Below are positions 9,673 through 20,515 of a stretch of 35,877 nucleotides of DNA, piece after piece. The notes under the pieces were generated by a model. It had not been told where the DNA came from. It ran no database searches and saw only the letters and a list, made by a program, of their open reading frames with translations. Source of the stretch: Fluviicola sp. (GTDB taxonomy: Bacteria > Bacteroidota > Bacteroidia > Flavobacteriales_D > Crocinitomicaceae); the NCBI GenBank assembly GCA_020849495.1, contig JADLGD010000053.1, positions 1-35,877 on the forward strand. Reading direction: 5' to 3'. The stretch's first letter is position 1. Each line of letters opens with the position of its first letter. The translations under genes were made by a program, and so were the position numbers.

Positions 9673-11066
9673 TGCGACAATCTCTTAATCTTTTCTTTTT
9701 GATAGCTATCACTCAACTTTTATCTTGTAAAAGCATTGAGCCTGTTGCACCTACTGAATCTGTAAAAGAAGCTCCTCCTGCTCCTCAACCACTTTCGCGC
9801 ATTGTTGTTCCCATTGAATTGAAATTAGCCAACTACTATGCAATAGCTGATAATCAAGTTCCAAAATCATTCAATGGCGGAGAAAGTCCTTGTGATGGCG
9901 TGGCTTTTAACTATTTTTTCAGTCGGGATCCACTAAAAATAAACGCAGTCAAGAACGAAGTTAAAATAGATGTTTCAGGGAAATATTGGATTAAAATGAG
10001 TTATTGCCCTAGTTGTTCTGATCTTCTAACAGAAAAACCCGTGTGTCTTACACCACGTATTCCGTTTAGTTGTGGCATTGGAGAACCAATGAGACGCATG
10101 TCAATTCAATACACAACAAAATTTGAATTAACGGAGAACTACGGAATCAAAAGCACTACAAAACTGAGTGATTTAAAAGCCATTGATCCTTGCGAAGTGA
10201 CTGTTTTTAATTACGATGCTACAGAAGAGCTTCTCAAGGAAGTCAAAACATCATTGAATGATCTGGCTATACAAATTGACAAAGATTTAAGTGCCATTCA
10301 TTTTAGAAAAGAAGCAGCAGATGCTTGGAATAAAATGAGTAGTACAATCCCAATATACGGCTATGGTTATGTTCATCTGAATCCAAAAAGCATACACATG
10401 ATTCATCCAAAATTAGAAAACAACGTACTTTCTACTGCATTGATTTTGGACGCAAATCCTCTTTTCAATCATAATCCATTGGATGAGAATAGAAAAAGCT
10501 TACCAGAATTAAACCTTGTAAAATCGATACCATCTGACACTTTTCAAGTATATCTTGATTTTAATTTACAATACGATTCGCTTTCGAAAAATATTCAATC
10601 CTTGATTGGAGGTAAAACGATGGATTTGAAAGGGAACCAAATTGTATTTGACAGTATCAAAATTGCTGGCGCATCAGATAAAGAATTACTTTTTCAATTA
10701 AAATTTTCAGGTTCAAAAAAAGGAACCCTTTATTTACGTGGAGTACCACAATTCAATAAAGAAAACCAAACGATAGAACTAACTTCAGTTGATTTCGATT
10801 TAGAGACAAAAAATGTCATCTTAAAAACTGCAAAATGGTTGTTTACTGATCGGATTTTAAGTGAAATTCAAAAAGCAAGCAAACAAGATTTGACAAAACA
10901 TCTTTCAGATTTGACATTAAAATTGAATGAATCCTTGAAATACCAAATGAATGAATTTTCATTGGAAGGTAAGGTGTATAATTTGAACGTAGAAGAAATT
11001 TATCCAAATCATGAGTATTTAATGATTCGTGTACAATCCACCGGAAAATTAAAAATCAGCAATTAA
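9672..11066 (+). CDS. DUF4403-like lipoprotein
   Basis: A 464-residue protein with a lipoprotein signal peptide ending in the lipobox LLSC, which makes Cys19 the lipidated residue. A proline-rich linker follows (PVAPTESVKEAPPAPQPLS). The mature region begins with IVVPIELKL, later has YGYGYVHLNPKSI and LYLRGVPQFN, and alternates strands as in the uncharacterised DUF4403 family, which I believe is the best match (from memory). These are predicted envelope proteins with BPI/SMP-like repeats that may bind lipid; this is family-level inference. The gene is coupled to the upstream secreted protein by a one-base overlap. Its stop overlaps that of the convergent haemoglobin gene (TAA at 11064-11066 against 11063-11065). 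Confidence 0.7.
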   Translation: MRQSLNLFFLIAITQLLSCKSIEPVAPTESVKEAPPAPQPLSRIVVPIELKLANYYAIADNQVPKSFNGGESPCDGVAFNYFFSRDPLKINAVKNEVKIDVSGKYWIKMSYCPSCSDLLTEKPVCLTPRIPFSCGIGEPMRRMSIQYTTKFELTENYGIKSTTKLSDLKAIDPCEVTVFNYDATEELLKEVKTSLNDLAIQIDKDLSAIHFRKEAADAWNKMSSTIPIYGYGYVHLNPKSIHMIHPKLENNVLSTALILDANPLFNHNPLDENRKSLPELNLVKSIPSDTFQVYLDFNLQYDSLSKNIQSLIGGKTMDLKGNQIVFDSIKIAGASDKELLFQLKFSGSKKGTLYLRGVPQFNKENQTIELTSVDFDLETKNVILKTAKWLFTDRILSEIQKASKQDLTKHLSDLTLKLNESLKYQMNEFSLEGKVYNLNVEEIYPNHEYLMIRVQSTGKLKISN

Positions 11067-11425
11067 CTATTGACCATGTGTTGAGCAATGGGAGGGAAAA
11101 CTGCATAAAGTTCCGCTTTTAATTGTTCATCAATATTCAATGAATCAACAGCCATTTTCATGCATCTCAACCATTCTTCTTTTGCCTGTAAATCTATTCG
11201 ATGAGGTAAATGTCTCATTCTCATTCTTGGATGCCCATAAGTTTGGGAATACAATTGTGGCCCTCCTAAAAATTGTGTTAGAAACAAATATTGTTTAGCT
11301 TTAATCTCATGGATATCATTTACAAATAGATGAGAAATAACAGGAGATTTCACAACTTCATCGTAAAAGGTGTTAACCAATTGTTTCAAAGCTATCGGAC
11401 CAACTTTCGAATAAATGTTTTCCAT
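11063..11425 (-). CDS. group II truncated haemoglobin (2/2 globin)
   Basis: A globin-like protein of 120 residues from the methionine at 11425 (MENIYSKVG). In-frame starts at 11434 and 11488 are possible but add a hydrophobic, non-globin extension. FYDEV corresponds to the B-helix with the distal tyrosine. LGGP, YGHPRMRMRHLPHRI (with the proximal histidine) and EEWLRCM (with the group II tryptophan) follow in the order seen in the GlbO/YjbI class. These small haem proteins bind O2 and NO in the cytoplasm and are linked to oxygen handling or stress. The gene overlaps the end of the lipoprotein gene by three bases and diverges from the OmpA-family gene. The shared upstream region is only about 85 bases. 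Confidence 0.9.
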   Translation of the reverse strand: MENIYSKVGPIALKQLVNTFYDEVVKSPVISHLFVNDIHEIKAKQYLFLTQFLGGPQLYSQTYGHPRMRMRHLPHRIDLQAKEEWLRCMKMAVDSLNIDEQLKAELYAVFPPIAQHMVNS

Positions 11426-11496
11426 AATTGGCATGAAAATAGTGATAATCGGTTCCAATACAAGATTTAAAACCCTAAAAAACCGCATATTTATTT

Positions 11497-11504
11497 TAAT
11501 TTTG
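11497..11504 (+). promoter_or_regulatory. -7 box just before the OmpA-family gene
   Basis: TAATTTTG matches the Bacteroidota consensus TAnnTTTG exactly and ends six bases before the ATG at 11511, implying a very short or leaderless mRNA. No convincing -33 TTG was found. A chance match in AT-rich DNA is possible. Confidence 0.35.
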
Positions 11505-11510
11505 TTGAAA

Positions 11511-12695
11511 ATGAAACTTTTACTCTTTTTAGCTGCTTTTGTTTGTTGTTGGGCGACCTATGCTCAAGACAACCCGAATCTATCGGATGCGATATCTGAT
11601 TGTTCTGGTGCTTCAAATATTTTACAGCCAGGAAGTTTCAATCTTCAATTTACAGCCAAAGGTGGAATTGTTAAAGATTTTTCTTCTTACCCTTCTTTAT
11701 CCAATGTCTCTGAAAAAAACAGTCTGTGGTGCTCGTTTAAAGCGCCTTACAATGGACGTTTAACATTACAAGCAAGTGTATCTGAAGGCACTCTTCAAAT
11801 GGTGGTTTTTGAAAATGAAACCAAAGATGTTTGTGATGATATCTTCAAAGGTAAAGCAGAGATTCGTCGATTAATTCTTTCAAATGAAACTACTGTTGGT
11901 TTGGATTTGATTACTTCAAAAAATGTATTGTATCCAATAGACATGATTGCTGGAAAACATGTAATGATTTGTTTTCTATCAAACACGAAAGAAAAGCCAA
12001 TGGTAGATATGCATTTGAAGTTTGAACCTAATGATGGTGAAATGAAACCTACAGGTGAAAATTCAGATGGCAAAGTAGTTGACCTTCGAAGAGATAAAGA
12101 TGTGGATGCTTTGAGTATTTTGATACGAGATGCAGAAACAGGAAATCCTGTTGTATCGAACATGACAATAACTGGAATAAAAGACTTAACAGCTCTTTAC
12201 AACGGTTCAGATTTTTTCATCACAGTAGACAGATCTGGTAAAATCAAATTGCAAGTAGATGCAGAAGGTTACTTTTTTGTGGATCGAGAAGAGCCAGTCT
12301 CAGCCGGATCAGAAAATGAAATTGTCATTTGGCTAGAACCCCTAGGCGAAGGAAAAAGTATGCAAATTGACGAAATTGAGTTTGTACCTGGATCATCCGA
12401 ATTTTTGCCTACTGCTGAACCAAAACTCAAACGTCTAAAAGACTTTTTAGCTTTAAATGCAGCTGTTAAAGTAGAAATTCAAGGTCACGTCCATTCAGAA
12501 GGAGAAAATACCTTTGCAGGGCAAAAACTATCCGAAGCAAGAGCAAAACGAGTTGTCAATTATTTAGTTGAAAATGGAATTAGTAAAGATCGTTTGACAT
12601 CTATTGGATATGGAAACAGCAAACCAATTTATCCAGAAGCGAAATTTGCATACGAAGAACAAGCCAACCGAAGGGTAGAAATAAAAGTATTGTAA
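11511..12695 (+). CDS. OmpA-family outer-membrane/peptidoglycan-binding protein
   Basis: I start this 394-residue protein at ATG 11511 because MKLLLFLAAFVCCWATYAQ is a clear signal peptide. The frame is open further upstream without one. The N-terminal 200 or so mature residues resemble a beta-sandwich (LWCSFKAPYNGRLTLQASV). A carboxypeptidase-regulatory-like segment follows (LSILIRDAETGNPVVSNMTI). The last 110 residues are an OmpA-type peptidoglycan-binding domain: a strand (IEFVPGSSEFL), IQGHVHSEG, LSEARAKRVVNYLVENGI, GYGNSKPI and the closing NRRVEIKVL. It probably tethers an envelope component to the cell wall. A terminator at 12700-12731 ends it. Confidence 0.88.
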   Translation: MKLLLFLAAFVCCWATYAQDNPNLSDAISDCSGASNILQPGSFNLQFTAKGGIVKDFSSYPSLSNVSEKNSLWCSFKAPYNGRLTLQASVSEGTLQMVVFENETKDVCDDIFKGKAEIRRLILSNETTVGLDLITSKNVLYPIDMIAGKHVMICFLSNTKEKPMVDMHLKFEPNDGEMKPTGENSDGKVVDLRRDKDVDALSILIRDAETGNPVVSNMTITGIKDLTALYNGSDFFITVDRSGKIKLQVDAEGYFFVDREEPVSAGSENEIVIWLEPLGEGKSMQIDEIEFVPGSSEFLPTAEPKLKRLKDFLALNAAVKVEIQGHVHSEGENTFAGQKLSEARAKRVVNYLVENGISKDRLTSIGYGNSKPIYPEAKFAYEEQANRRVEIKVL

Positions 12696-12699
12696 TTAA

Positions 12700-12731
12700 A
12701 AAGGGCGATTCAATGAATCGCCCTTTCTTTT
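12700..12731. terminator. bidirectional intrinsic terminator between OmpA-family gene and hutU
   Basis: AAAGGGCGATTC (12700-12711) pairs perfectly with GAATCGCCCTTT (12715-12726) around a three-base loop, giving a 12-pair stem. On the plus strand CTTTTTC follows; on the minus strand TTTTTAAT follows. It lies between the convergent stops at 12695 and 12744 and can serve both genes. Confidence 0.9.
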
Positions 12732-12743
12732 TCTTGTTTGTTT

Positions 12744-14750
12744 CTATTTAGAGAACACCTTTGATATGATGGAATCATCTACTATTTCAGGAATGGTTAC
12801 TTTCAATCTTGGTTCTAGTTCCATTGCGCGTTTGATAGCAAAAATAGCTCCTTCATTTCTCGCCCAATTACGTCGAGCAATTCCATTATTCACATCCCAA
12901 TGCAACATCATCGTCAATCTTCTATGTGCATCATCAGAGCCGTCTAGAAGCATTCCAAATCCTCCATTGATCACTTCTCCCCAGCCTACACCTCCACCAT
13001 TGTGAATTGACACCCATGTAGCACCTCTAAACGAGTCACCAATTACATTTTGGATTGCCATATCAGCTGTAAAACGTGATCCATCGTAAATATTTGATGT
13101 TTCTCTATAAGGTGAATCAGTTCCTGATACATCGTGATGATCTCTTCCTAAAACTACAGGTCCAATTTCGCCACTAGCAATTGCTTTATTAAAAGCAGCA
13201 GCAATTTTCATTCGTCCTTCAGCATCTGCATATAAAATGCGAGCTTGAGAACCCACCACTAATTTATTTTCTTGAGCTCCTTTGATCCATTGAATGTTAT
13301 CCGCCATTTGTTGTTGGATTTCAACAGGACTATGTTGCATCATTTCCTCCAAAACGGCACAAGCAATTTCATCTGTAAGTTGTAAATCTTCTGGTTTTCC
13401 AGAAGCACAAACCCATCTAAATGGTCCAAATCCATAATCGAAACACATGGGCCCCATGATGTCTTGCACATACGACGGATATTTGAAATCGATGCCGTTT
13501 TCAGCCATCACATCTGCACCAGCTCTAGAAGCTTCTAGTAAAAATGCATTCCCATAATCAAAGAAATAGGTTCCTTTTGCAGTATGTTTATTGATCGCTT
13601 TTGCATGTCGAACCAAAGTAGCTTGCACTTGTTTTTTAAATTCAACAGGATCATTTGCCATCATTTGATTGGCAGCATCAAAAGCAATTCCAACTGGATA
13701 ATAACCACCAGCCCATGGATTGTGTAAAGATGTTTGATCTGATCCTAAATCGATGTGCAATCCAGCCTCGTCAAATTTCTCCCAAACATCCACCACATTT
13801 CCTAAATAAGCGATGGAAACAACTTCTTTTAATGACTGTGCCTTTTGAACACGTTGAACCAATGCATCTAAGTCTTCTATGATTTCATGTATCCATCCTT
13901 GCTCATGTCTAATTTTTGTGATTTTAGGATTCACTTCTGCGCAAACTGTAATACATCCAGCGATTGTTCCTGCTTTGGGTTGAGCACCACTCATCCCTCC
14001 TAATCCTGATGTTACGAAAATGTTTCCGCTAGGACTTTTTCCGATTTTACGGAACCCATTTAATACCGTAATCGTTGTTCCATGTACAATTCCTTGTGGT
14101 CCAATGTACATGTATGAACCAGCAGTCATTTGACCGTATTGAGTCACCCCAAGTGCATTGAATTTTTCCCAATCATCCGGTTTCGAATAATTCGGAATCA
14201 TCATCCCGTTTGTCACAACAACACGAGGCGCATCTTTATGAGAAGGGAACAAGCCCATCGGATGACCAGAATACATTACCAATGTTTGTTCATCTGTCAT
14301 TTCAGACAAATACTTCATACACAAACGGTACTGGATCCAATTTTGAAAGACAGCTCCATTTCCACCATACGTTATTAATTCATGAGGATGTTGTGCCACT
14401 GCGTAATCCAAATTGTTTTGAATCATCAACATGATTGCTTTCGCTTGTTCCGATTTACCAGGATAATCAGAAATCGGTCGTGCATACATTTTGTAATCCG
14501 GACGATAACGATACATATAGATGCGACCAAAAGATTCCAATTCACTTAAAAAATCACTTGCTAATTCTTCGTGTTGATGCTTTGGAAAGTAACGCAGCGC
14601 ATTTCTTAATGCCAATTGCTTTTCATCTTCAGATAAAATTTCCTTGCGTTTTGGCGCATGATTGATTGATGGCTCAATTGTTTTTTTAGTTGGAATTTCT
14701 ACTGGAATTCCTTGCAAAATATCATTTTGAAATTCAGTCAATGTCATCAT
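12744..14750 (-). CDS. hutU: urocanate hydratase, long form
   Basis: A 668-residue urocanase that hydrates urocanate to imidazolonepropionate, the second step of histidine degradation, using tightly bound NAD+ in the cytoplasm. Recognisable blocks include GGNGAVFQNW, MYSGHPMGLFPS, YIGPQGIVHGT, VTSGLGGMSGAQPKAG (NAD-binding), FRWVCASGKPEDL with the conserved cysteine near the active site, and GATWVSIHNGGGVGWGE. It is about 110 residues longer than the 557-residue Pseudomonas type, mainly at the N-terminus and middle, as expected for the long Bacteroidota form. No hutH, hutI or hutG lies nearby, so the pathway genes are scattered. Its own promoter box lies at 14764-14771. Translation may begin at the first or second Met. 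Confidence 0.95.
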   Translation of the reverse strand: MMTLTEFQNDILQGIPVEIPTKKTIEPSINHAPKRKEILSEDEKQLALRNALRYFPKHQHEELASDFLSELESFGRIYMYRYRPDYKMYARPISDYPGKSEQAKAIMLMIQNNLDYAVAQHPHELITYGGNGAVFQNWIQYRLCMKYLSEMTDEQTLVMYSGHPMGLFPSHKDAPRVVVTNGMMIPNYSKPDDWEKFNALGVTQYGQMTAGSYMYIGPQGIVHGTTITVLNGFRKIGKSPSGNIFVTSGLGGMSGAQPKAGTIAGCITVCAEVNPKITKIRHEQGWIHEIIEDLDALVQRVQKAQSLKEVVSIAYLGNVVDVWEKFDEAGLHIDLGSDQTSLHNPWAGGYYPVGIAFDAANQMMANDPVEFKKQVQATLVRHAKAINKHTAKGTYFFDYGNAFLLEASRAGADVMAENGIDFKYPSYVQDIMGPMCFDYGFGPFRWVCASGKPEDLQLTDEIACAVLEEMMQHSPVEIQQQMADNIQWIKGAQENKLVVGSQARILYADAEGRMKIAAAFNKAIASGEIGPVVLGRDHHDVSGTDSPYRETSNIYDGSRFTADMAIQNVIGDSFRGATWVSIHNGGGVGWGEVINGGFGMLLDGSDDAHRRLTMMLHWDVNNGIARRNWARNEGAIFAIKRAMELEPRLKVTIPEIVDDSIISKVFSK

Positions 14751-14763
14751 TCATAATTTTCTT

Positions 14764-14771
14764 CAAAGTTA
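14764..14771 (-). promoter_or_regulatory. -7 promoter box of hutU
   Basis: On the minus strand TAACTTTG matches TAnnTTTG exactly, 13 bases before the hutU start codon. No obvious TTG is present 19-21 bases further upstream, so only the -7 element is supported. Confidence 0.42.
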
Positions 14772-14811
14772 ACAGATTCGAGCAGTGTTTTGTGCTATAA
14801 AAACGAATAAA

Positions 14812-14840
14812 ACAAAAAAGCCGACTAAAAAAGTCGGCTT
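14812..14840 (-). terminator. intrinsic terminator after the type IX secretion substrate gene
   Basis: On the minus strand AAGCCGACT pairs with AGTCGGCTT (14840-14832 with 14826-14818) around a five-T loop, followed by TTTTTTGTTTT. It lies 18 bases beyond the stop codon at 14858 and separates this unit from hutU. Confidence 0.88.
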
Positions 14841-14857
14841 CTAATATTGAGTAAAAA

Positions 14858-17467
14858 CTATCGAATTACATTGACAGTACCCTGCCATTCATATTTCTTA
14901 TCGTTCAACATATCTTTAGTTCGAATCGTCCAAGTATATGTACCTGGAGGAATGATTTCTCCATTATAGGTACCATCCCAGACACCTTTAGGATCTAAAC
15001 TTTCCCAAACAATTTGACCCCATCGATTGTAAACTAACAATTCAAAATCTTGTGGATCAATACCGATGATGTGAACAAACCAAGCTTGATTGAATTCATC
15101 ACCATCAGGTGTAAAGGAGTTTGGTGCATATAAAATCACCTCAGGCATAACAGGTACTGTTTTAGTTATCGTATCTGAACAACCTAAATAAGACATAGCG
15201 ACAAGCGAAACATCATAGTAACCAGTTACTCCATCAGGGAAAAATACTGTTTGATTTTCATTCGTTGATGTGCTTGGATATCCTGATTGGAAAGTCCAAG
15301 TGTAAGTATCAGCCCCAGTTGATAAATTTTGGAAGAACACTTCCGTATTGAACATCGTTACTGGATCTGGAGACCAATTGAAATCTGCTTCTGGTTTCGA
15401 TTGAACTGTTAAAAATGAATTAAACGTAGTAGAATCTATACAACCATTTGGTGAAGTAACAATTAACTGAACATCATAATTTCCTGCCCACAAATCTGCT
15501 GGAACAATTGTATTTTGATCAATGAATTGTTGCCCATCACTTATGTTCCAAATGATATTAGCAGACATTGTAGGATCAGTCATATTCGTTAATGTAAAGC
15601 TTGCTGGTTCACATTTAATTGGTTCATCAACTGCAATTAATGGAACAGGAAGTGGATAGGTAATGATTTGAGTTTGTAAAACCAAAGGAGTCGTTTCACA
15701 AGCATCATCAATCGTTACCGTATACGTTGTAGTAGTCATTGGACTTTCAGTAATTGAACTTGTAGATCCACTATTCGTAACACCCGTAGACCAAACGAAA
15801 TTGTAAGGAGTACTGATACCGCCAGTTATTGAATTCACTGAAATTGTTCCTGGGTATCCTGGACAAACACTTTGATCAATTGGACTTAAAGTTCCTGACA
15901 AACCTGGACGAATGGTTACATGAATGGAATCTGGTTGCGACAAACAACCCAATTCATTTTCAGCAACTACAGGATAATAAGTATTCACTAAAGGAGACAC
16001 CGATTGATTGGGTAACAACGAAGGCGTATGATTCCAATGATAAGTATAAGATGTTCCTCCAGTTGCCGATGCAAGCAAACTTGCTGTACCATTTTGACAA
16101 ATCAAAGTATCATTCGAGACTGATACTACAACAGGTGTTGGATCAATCAACGTAACAGTGGTGCATTTTGAACATCCTAATGCATTTCTTGCACATACAT
16201 TGTAAGTATTTGCGGCAAATCCAGCTAGTGTATTCGAGGTTTGCCAAGTTGTTCCTCCATCAAAGCTATATTCAGTTGCTCCAGCTGAAGTAATTGTAAT
16301 TGCTCCATCAGAATAACCACCACAACTTGGATGAGTAGGTGCTGCACTTACTTGTAATTCTGAAACTGTAACAACTACCGTATCTCTTACTACTCCACAC
16401 AAAGTACTATTGTGTCTCCAAATAAATTTATAAACTCCCGGTTGATTAACCGTTACTGTTGGTGTAGGAGAAGAAAAATTCGGTGAAAATGATGCTGTTG
16501 CAGCTGGAACCATTCCAGGAGGAACAATTACATTCCAAGTAGCAGTATTAGGAGCAGTTGGTGCATTTGCATTTAACAAAATTGAAGTTCCTAAACAAAC
16601 CGTTTGATCAGGACCAGCATTTGGAGCGGGAGGAGGAATAACTGTAATATTAAATGTATCGTTTACTATTGTACCTGACATATTTACTGCCACAACATAT
16701 TGAGTAGTAACGGTTGGACTTACAATGACATTAGAAAATCCAGAGGTATTTGAAACACCATTAGTAACTAACCAATTCGCTGAAGTAATCGGCTGAGGAG
16801 CCATTATATTGACCGTTGCACTTTGGCCAAGGCAGATTGTTTGATCCGGAGTACCAGGTGAACATGATATACCTGCCGAACCTGGGTTAGAAGGAAAAGA
16901 CAAATTACTTGAACCCGATGCTCCTGAATAGTTTGAGAATAAAAGAATATAAGCCTGACCTGCTACAACAGGAATAGAAGGGACGAAATTACCTGCATTT
17001 CCACCTACTGGAACCCCACCATTCCACATACCTGTAAATCCTCCACTAGAAGCATTCCAGTTACAAGCTGCTGGCGCTTGTTGATTATTGAAAATTGCGT
17101 TACACGATCCCGTTGGATCTGAAGTATTATATGGCCACATTGCCCAATCAAAAAAACCAGATCCTCCAGCTTGACCAATTGTGAATTCGAGATTACCTGA
17201 TGTCCCTACATTGATTACAAACCAATTTGGATATGTTCCATTCGAAAACAGACATCCGCTTCCTGCTCCAGGCGGTATTGAACTACCACCTGTCGGATTT
17301 GACACATTCAAACCAGAAGGCAAACCCGTTGGGCTAGAACTTTGATTCAGACCGAATGATGTACCATTTTGTCCACAAATATTTTCTGCTGCAACACAGG
17401 GTGCGATCGTTTGAGCATGTCCAATTCCAATTGTTGCTATAAATAAAAAGCTTAATATTTTTCTCAT
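14858..17467 (-). CDS. secreted multidomain type IX secretion substrate (gliding-motility-associated C-terminal domain)
   Basis: An 869-residue protein when started at 17467, where MRKILSFLFIATIGIGHAQ forms a signal peptide. An N-terminal module of about 200 residues is rich in Gly, Ser and Asn and in aromatic residues. Four or five immunoglobulin-like segments follow, each opening with a motif like DQTICLG, DQTVCLG, DTLICQNG or DQSVCPG; the paired cysteines imply disulfides. A PKD domain lies at about residues 690-775 (FNWSPDPVTMFNTEVFFQNL). The last 94 residues begin YAPNSFTPDGDEFNQAW and contain VYNRWGQIVWES and GVWDGTYNG, a type B T9SS sorting domain. The protein should be exported to the cell surface or medium. 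Adhesion is plausible but not shown. The preceding small gene ends only one base before this start. Confidence 0.9.
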   Translation of the reverse strand: MRKILSFLFIATIGIGHAQTIAPCVAAENICGQNGTSFGLNQSSSPTGLPSGLNVSNPTGGSSIPPGAGSGCLFSNGTYPNWFVINVGTSGNLEFTIGQAGGSGFFDWAMWPYNTSDPTGSCNAIFNNQQAPAACNWNASSGGFTGMWNGGVPVGGNAGNFVPSIPVVAGQAYILLFSNYSGASGSSNLSFPSNPGSAGISCSPGTPDQTICLGQSATVNIMAPQPITSANWLVTNGVSNTSGFSNVIVSPTVTTQYVVAVNMSGTIVNDTFNITVIPPPAPNAGPDQTVCLGTSILLNANAPTAPNTATWNVIVPPGMVPAATASFSPNFSSPTPTVTVNQPGVYKFIWRHNSTLCGVVRDTVVVTVSELQVSAAPTHPSCGGYSDGAITITSAGATEYSFDGGTTWQTSNTLAGFAANTYNVCARNALGCSKCTTVTLIDPTPVVVSVSNDTLICQNGTASLLASATGGTSYTYHWNHTPSLLPNQSVSPLVNTYYPVVAENELGCLSQPDSIHVTIRPGLSGTLSPIDQSVCPGYPGTISVNSITGGISTPYNFVWSTGVTNSGSTSSITESPMTTTTYTVTIDDACETTPLVLQTQIITYPLPVPLIAVDEPIKCEPASFTLTNMTDPTMSANIIWNISDGQQFIDQNTIVPADLWAGNYDVQLIVTSPNGCIDSTTFNSFLTVQSKPEADFNWSPDPVTMFNTEVFFQNLSTGADTYTWTFQSGYPSTSTNENQTVFFPDGVTGYYDVSLVAMSYLGCSDTITKTVPVMPEVILYAPNSFTPDGDEFNQAWFVHIIGIDPQDFELLVYNRWGQIVWESLDPKGVWDGTYNGEIIPPGTYTWTIRTKDMLNDKKYEWQGTVNVIR

Positions 17468-17468
17468 C

Positions 17469-17825
17469 TTAATTGGAATTGCAATTATACAAAGCGTCAA
17501 AGTCTGGCTGGTTCCACCATTGCACACCATATTGAGGACATCTTACATATTGATAATCATCACCACACAATGTTTGTAAAGTTGTTTCATTTAAGACAAA
17601 GCCAGGTGAACTAACTATAAAAACAGAATTACGAGAATAATCTACTCTGACCATTTCAAAGTTTCTATTATTCAATAATGTTCTTTCAAGATTTTTTAAA
17701 TGAACTTGATTATCTGATTTAACAGTAAATACAGAAAAATATTGAAGGCTTTCGTTTGAATTTTGCGCGTTTACTTCAACAGAAGTAAATAGAAGCATAA
17801 TTGAAAGTAATAGTATTATTCTCAT
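17469..17825 (-). CDS. small secreted protein, possible ferredoxin/HMA-like fold
   Basis: A 118-residue protein with a signal peptide (MRIILLLSIMLLFTSVEVNAQ) and a mature part of about 97 residues. FSVFTVKSD, a helix (VHLKNLERTLLNN), FEMVRVDYSRNSVFIVSS and a second helix (NETTLQTLCG) suggest a beta-alpha-beta-beta-alpha pattern like heavy-metal-associated domains. However, the CxxC metal motif is absent. Three cysteines lie in the C-terminal third. The family is not recognised. Its stop is one base from the start of the 869-residue surface protein, so the two are almost certainly co-transcribed and translationally coupled. It might be a chaperone, partner or processing factor for that protein (inference). 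Only a weak -7-like TAATTTTA (17882-17889, minus strand) precedes it. Confidence 0.7.
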   Translation of the reverse strand: MRIILLLSIMLLFTSVEVNAQNSNESLQYFSVFTVKSDNQVHLKNLERTLLNNRNFEMVRVDYSRNSVFIVSSPGFVLNETTLQTLCGDDYQYVRCPQYGVQWWNQPDFDALYNCNSN

Positions 17826-17913
17826 TTTATGTGAATTTAATATGAAAACGATAATTTTCTAAAAAGGTTGTCTCGTTAAGTGTAAAATTAAGGAATCCTG
17901 CATAAAATATTAA

Positions 17914-17941
17914 ACAAAAAAAGGAGGGCTATTGCCCTCCT
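17914..17941 (-). terminator. intrinsic terminator of the carA-eno unit
   Basis: On the minus strand AGGAGGGC pairs perfectly with GCCCTCCT (17941-17934 with 17929-17922) around a four-base loop, followed by TTTTTTTG. It begins 23 bases after the enolase stop codon. Confidence 0.92.
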
Positions 17942-17964
17942 AATCAATTCATATTTTCACACTT

Positions 17965-20348
<2,384 letters not shown>

Positions 20349-20365
20349 ATACTAAAATGTTTTTG

Positions 20366-20395
20366 CAAAATTAGGATTAAAAAGTAATTAGGAAA
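20366..20395 (-). promoter_or_regulatory. candidate promoter of carA-eno
   Basis: On the minus strand TAATTTTG (20373-20366) matches the -7 consensus TAnnTTTG exactly. TTTC (20395-20392) lies 18-19 bases upstream as an imperfect -33 element. The inferred start point is about 10 bases before the carA ATG, and the element lies just after the ribosomal-operon terminator. Confidence 0.45.
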
Positions 20396-20408
20396 GTAGC
20401 AGTTAATA

Positions 20409-20447
20409 AAAAAGGGTATCCGTTAATAACTGGATACCCTTTTTTTA
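20409..20447. terminator. intrinsic terminator of the ribosomal/rpoA operon
   Basis: AAAAAAGGGTATCC (20409-20422) pairs with GGATACCC followed by Ts (20432-20447) around a loop of about nine bases. On the minus strand the second arm runs into TTTTTTATT. It separates rplQ from carA and would also stop plus-strand transcription. Confidence 0.88.
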
Positions 20448-20467
20448 AATTATCTAAGATTGAATCA

Positions 20468-20501
20468 TTGGTTTTGACTGCACTAGCGCTTGTCCAACCA
20501 A
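20468..20501 (-). promoter_or_regulatory. stem-loop in the rplQ 3' untranslated region
   Basis: On the minus strand TTGGTT pairs with AACCAA (20501-20496 with 20473-20468), with an inner GAC/GTC stem. It lies between the rplQ stop and the terminator and has no T-run of its own. It could be a stability or processing element; the function is inferred only from its position. Confidence 0.3.
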
Positions 20502-20515
20502 ATCATAAGCAAAGC

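Noticed and set aside
12766..14665. Several plus-strand open frames of 75-82 codons opposite hutU
   Set aside because: All lie wholly antisense to the strongly conserved urocanase and show no family features.
15829..16155. 108-codon plus-strand open frame inside the surface-protein gene
   Set aside because: It is antisense to a continuous multidomain frame whose sorting domain and signal peptide are intact.
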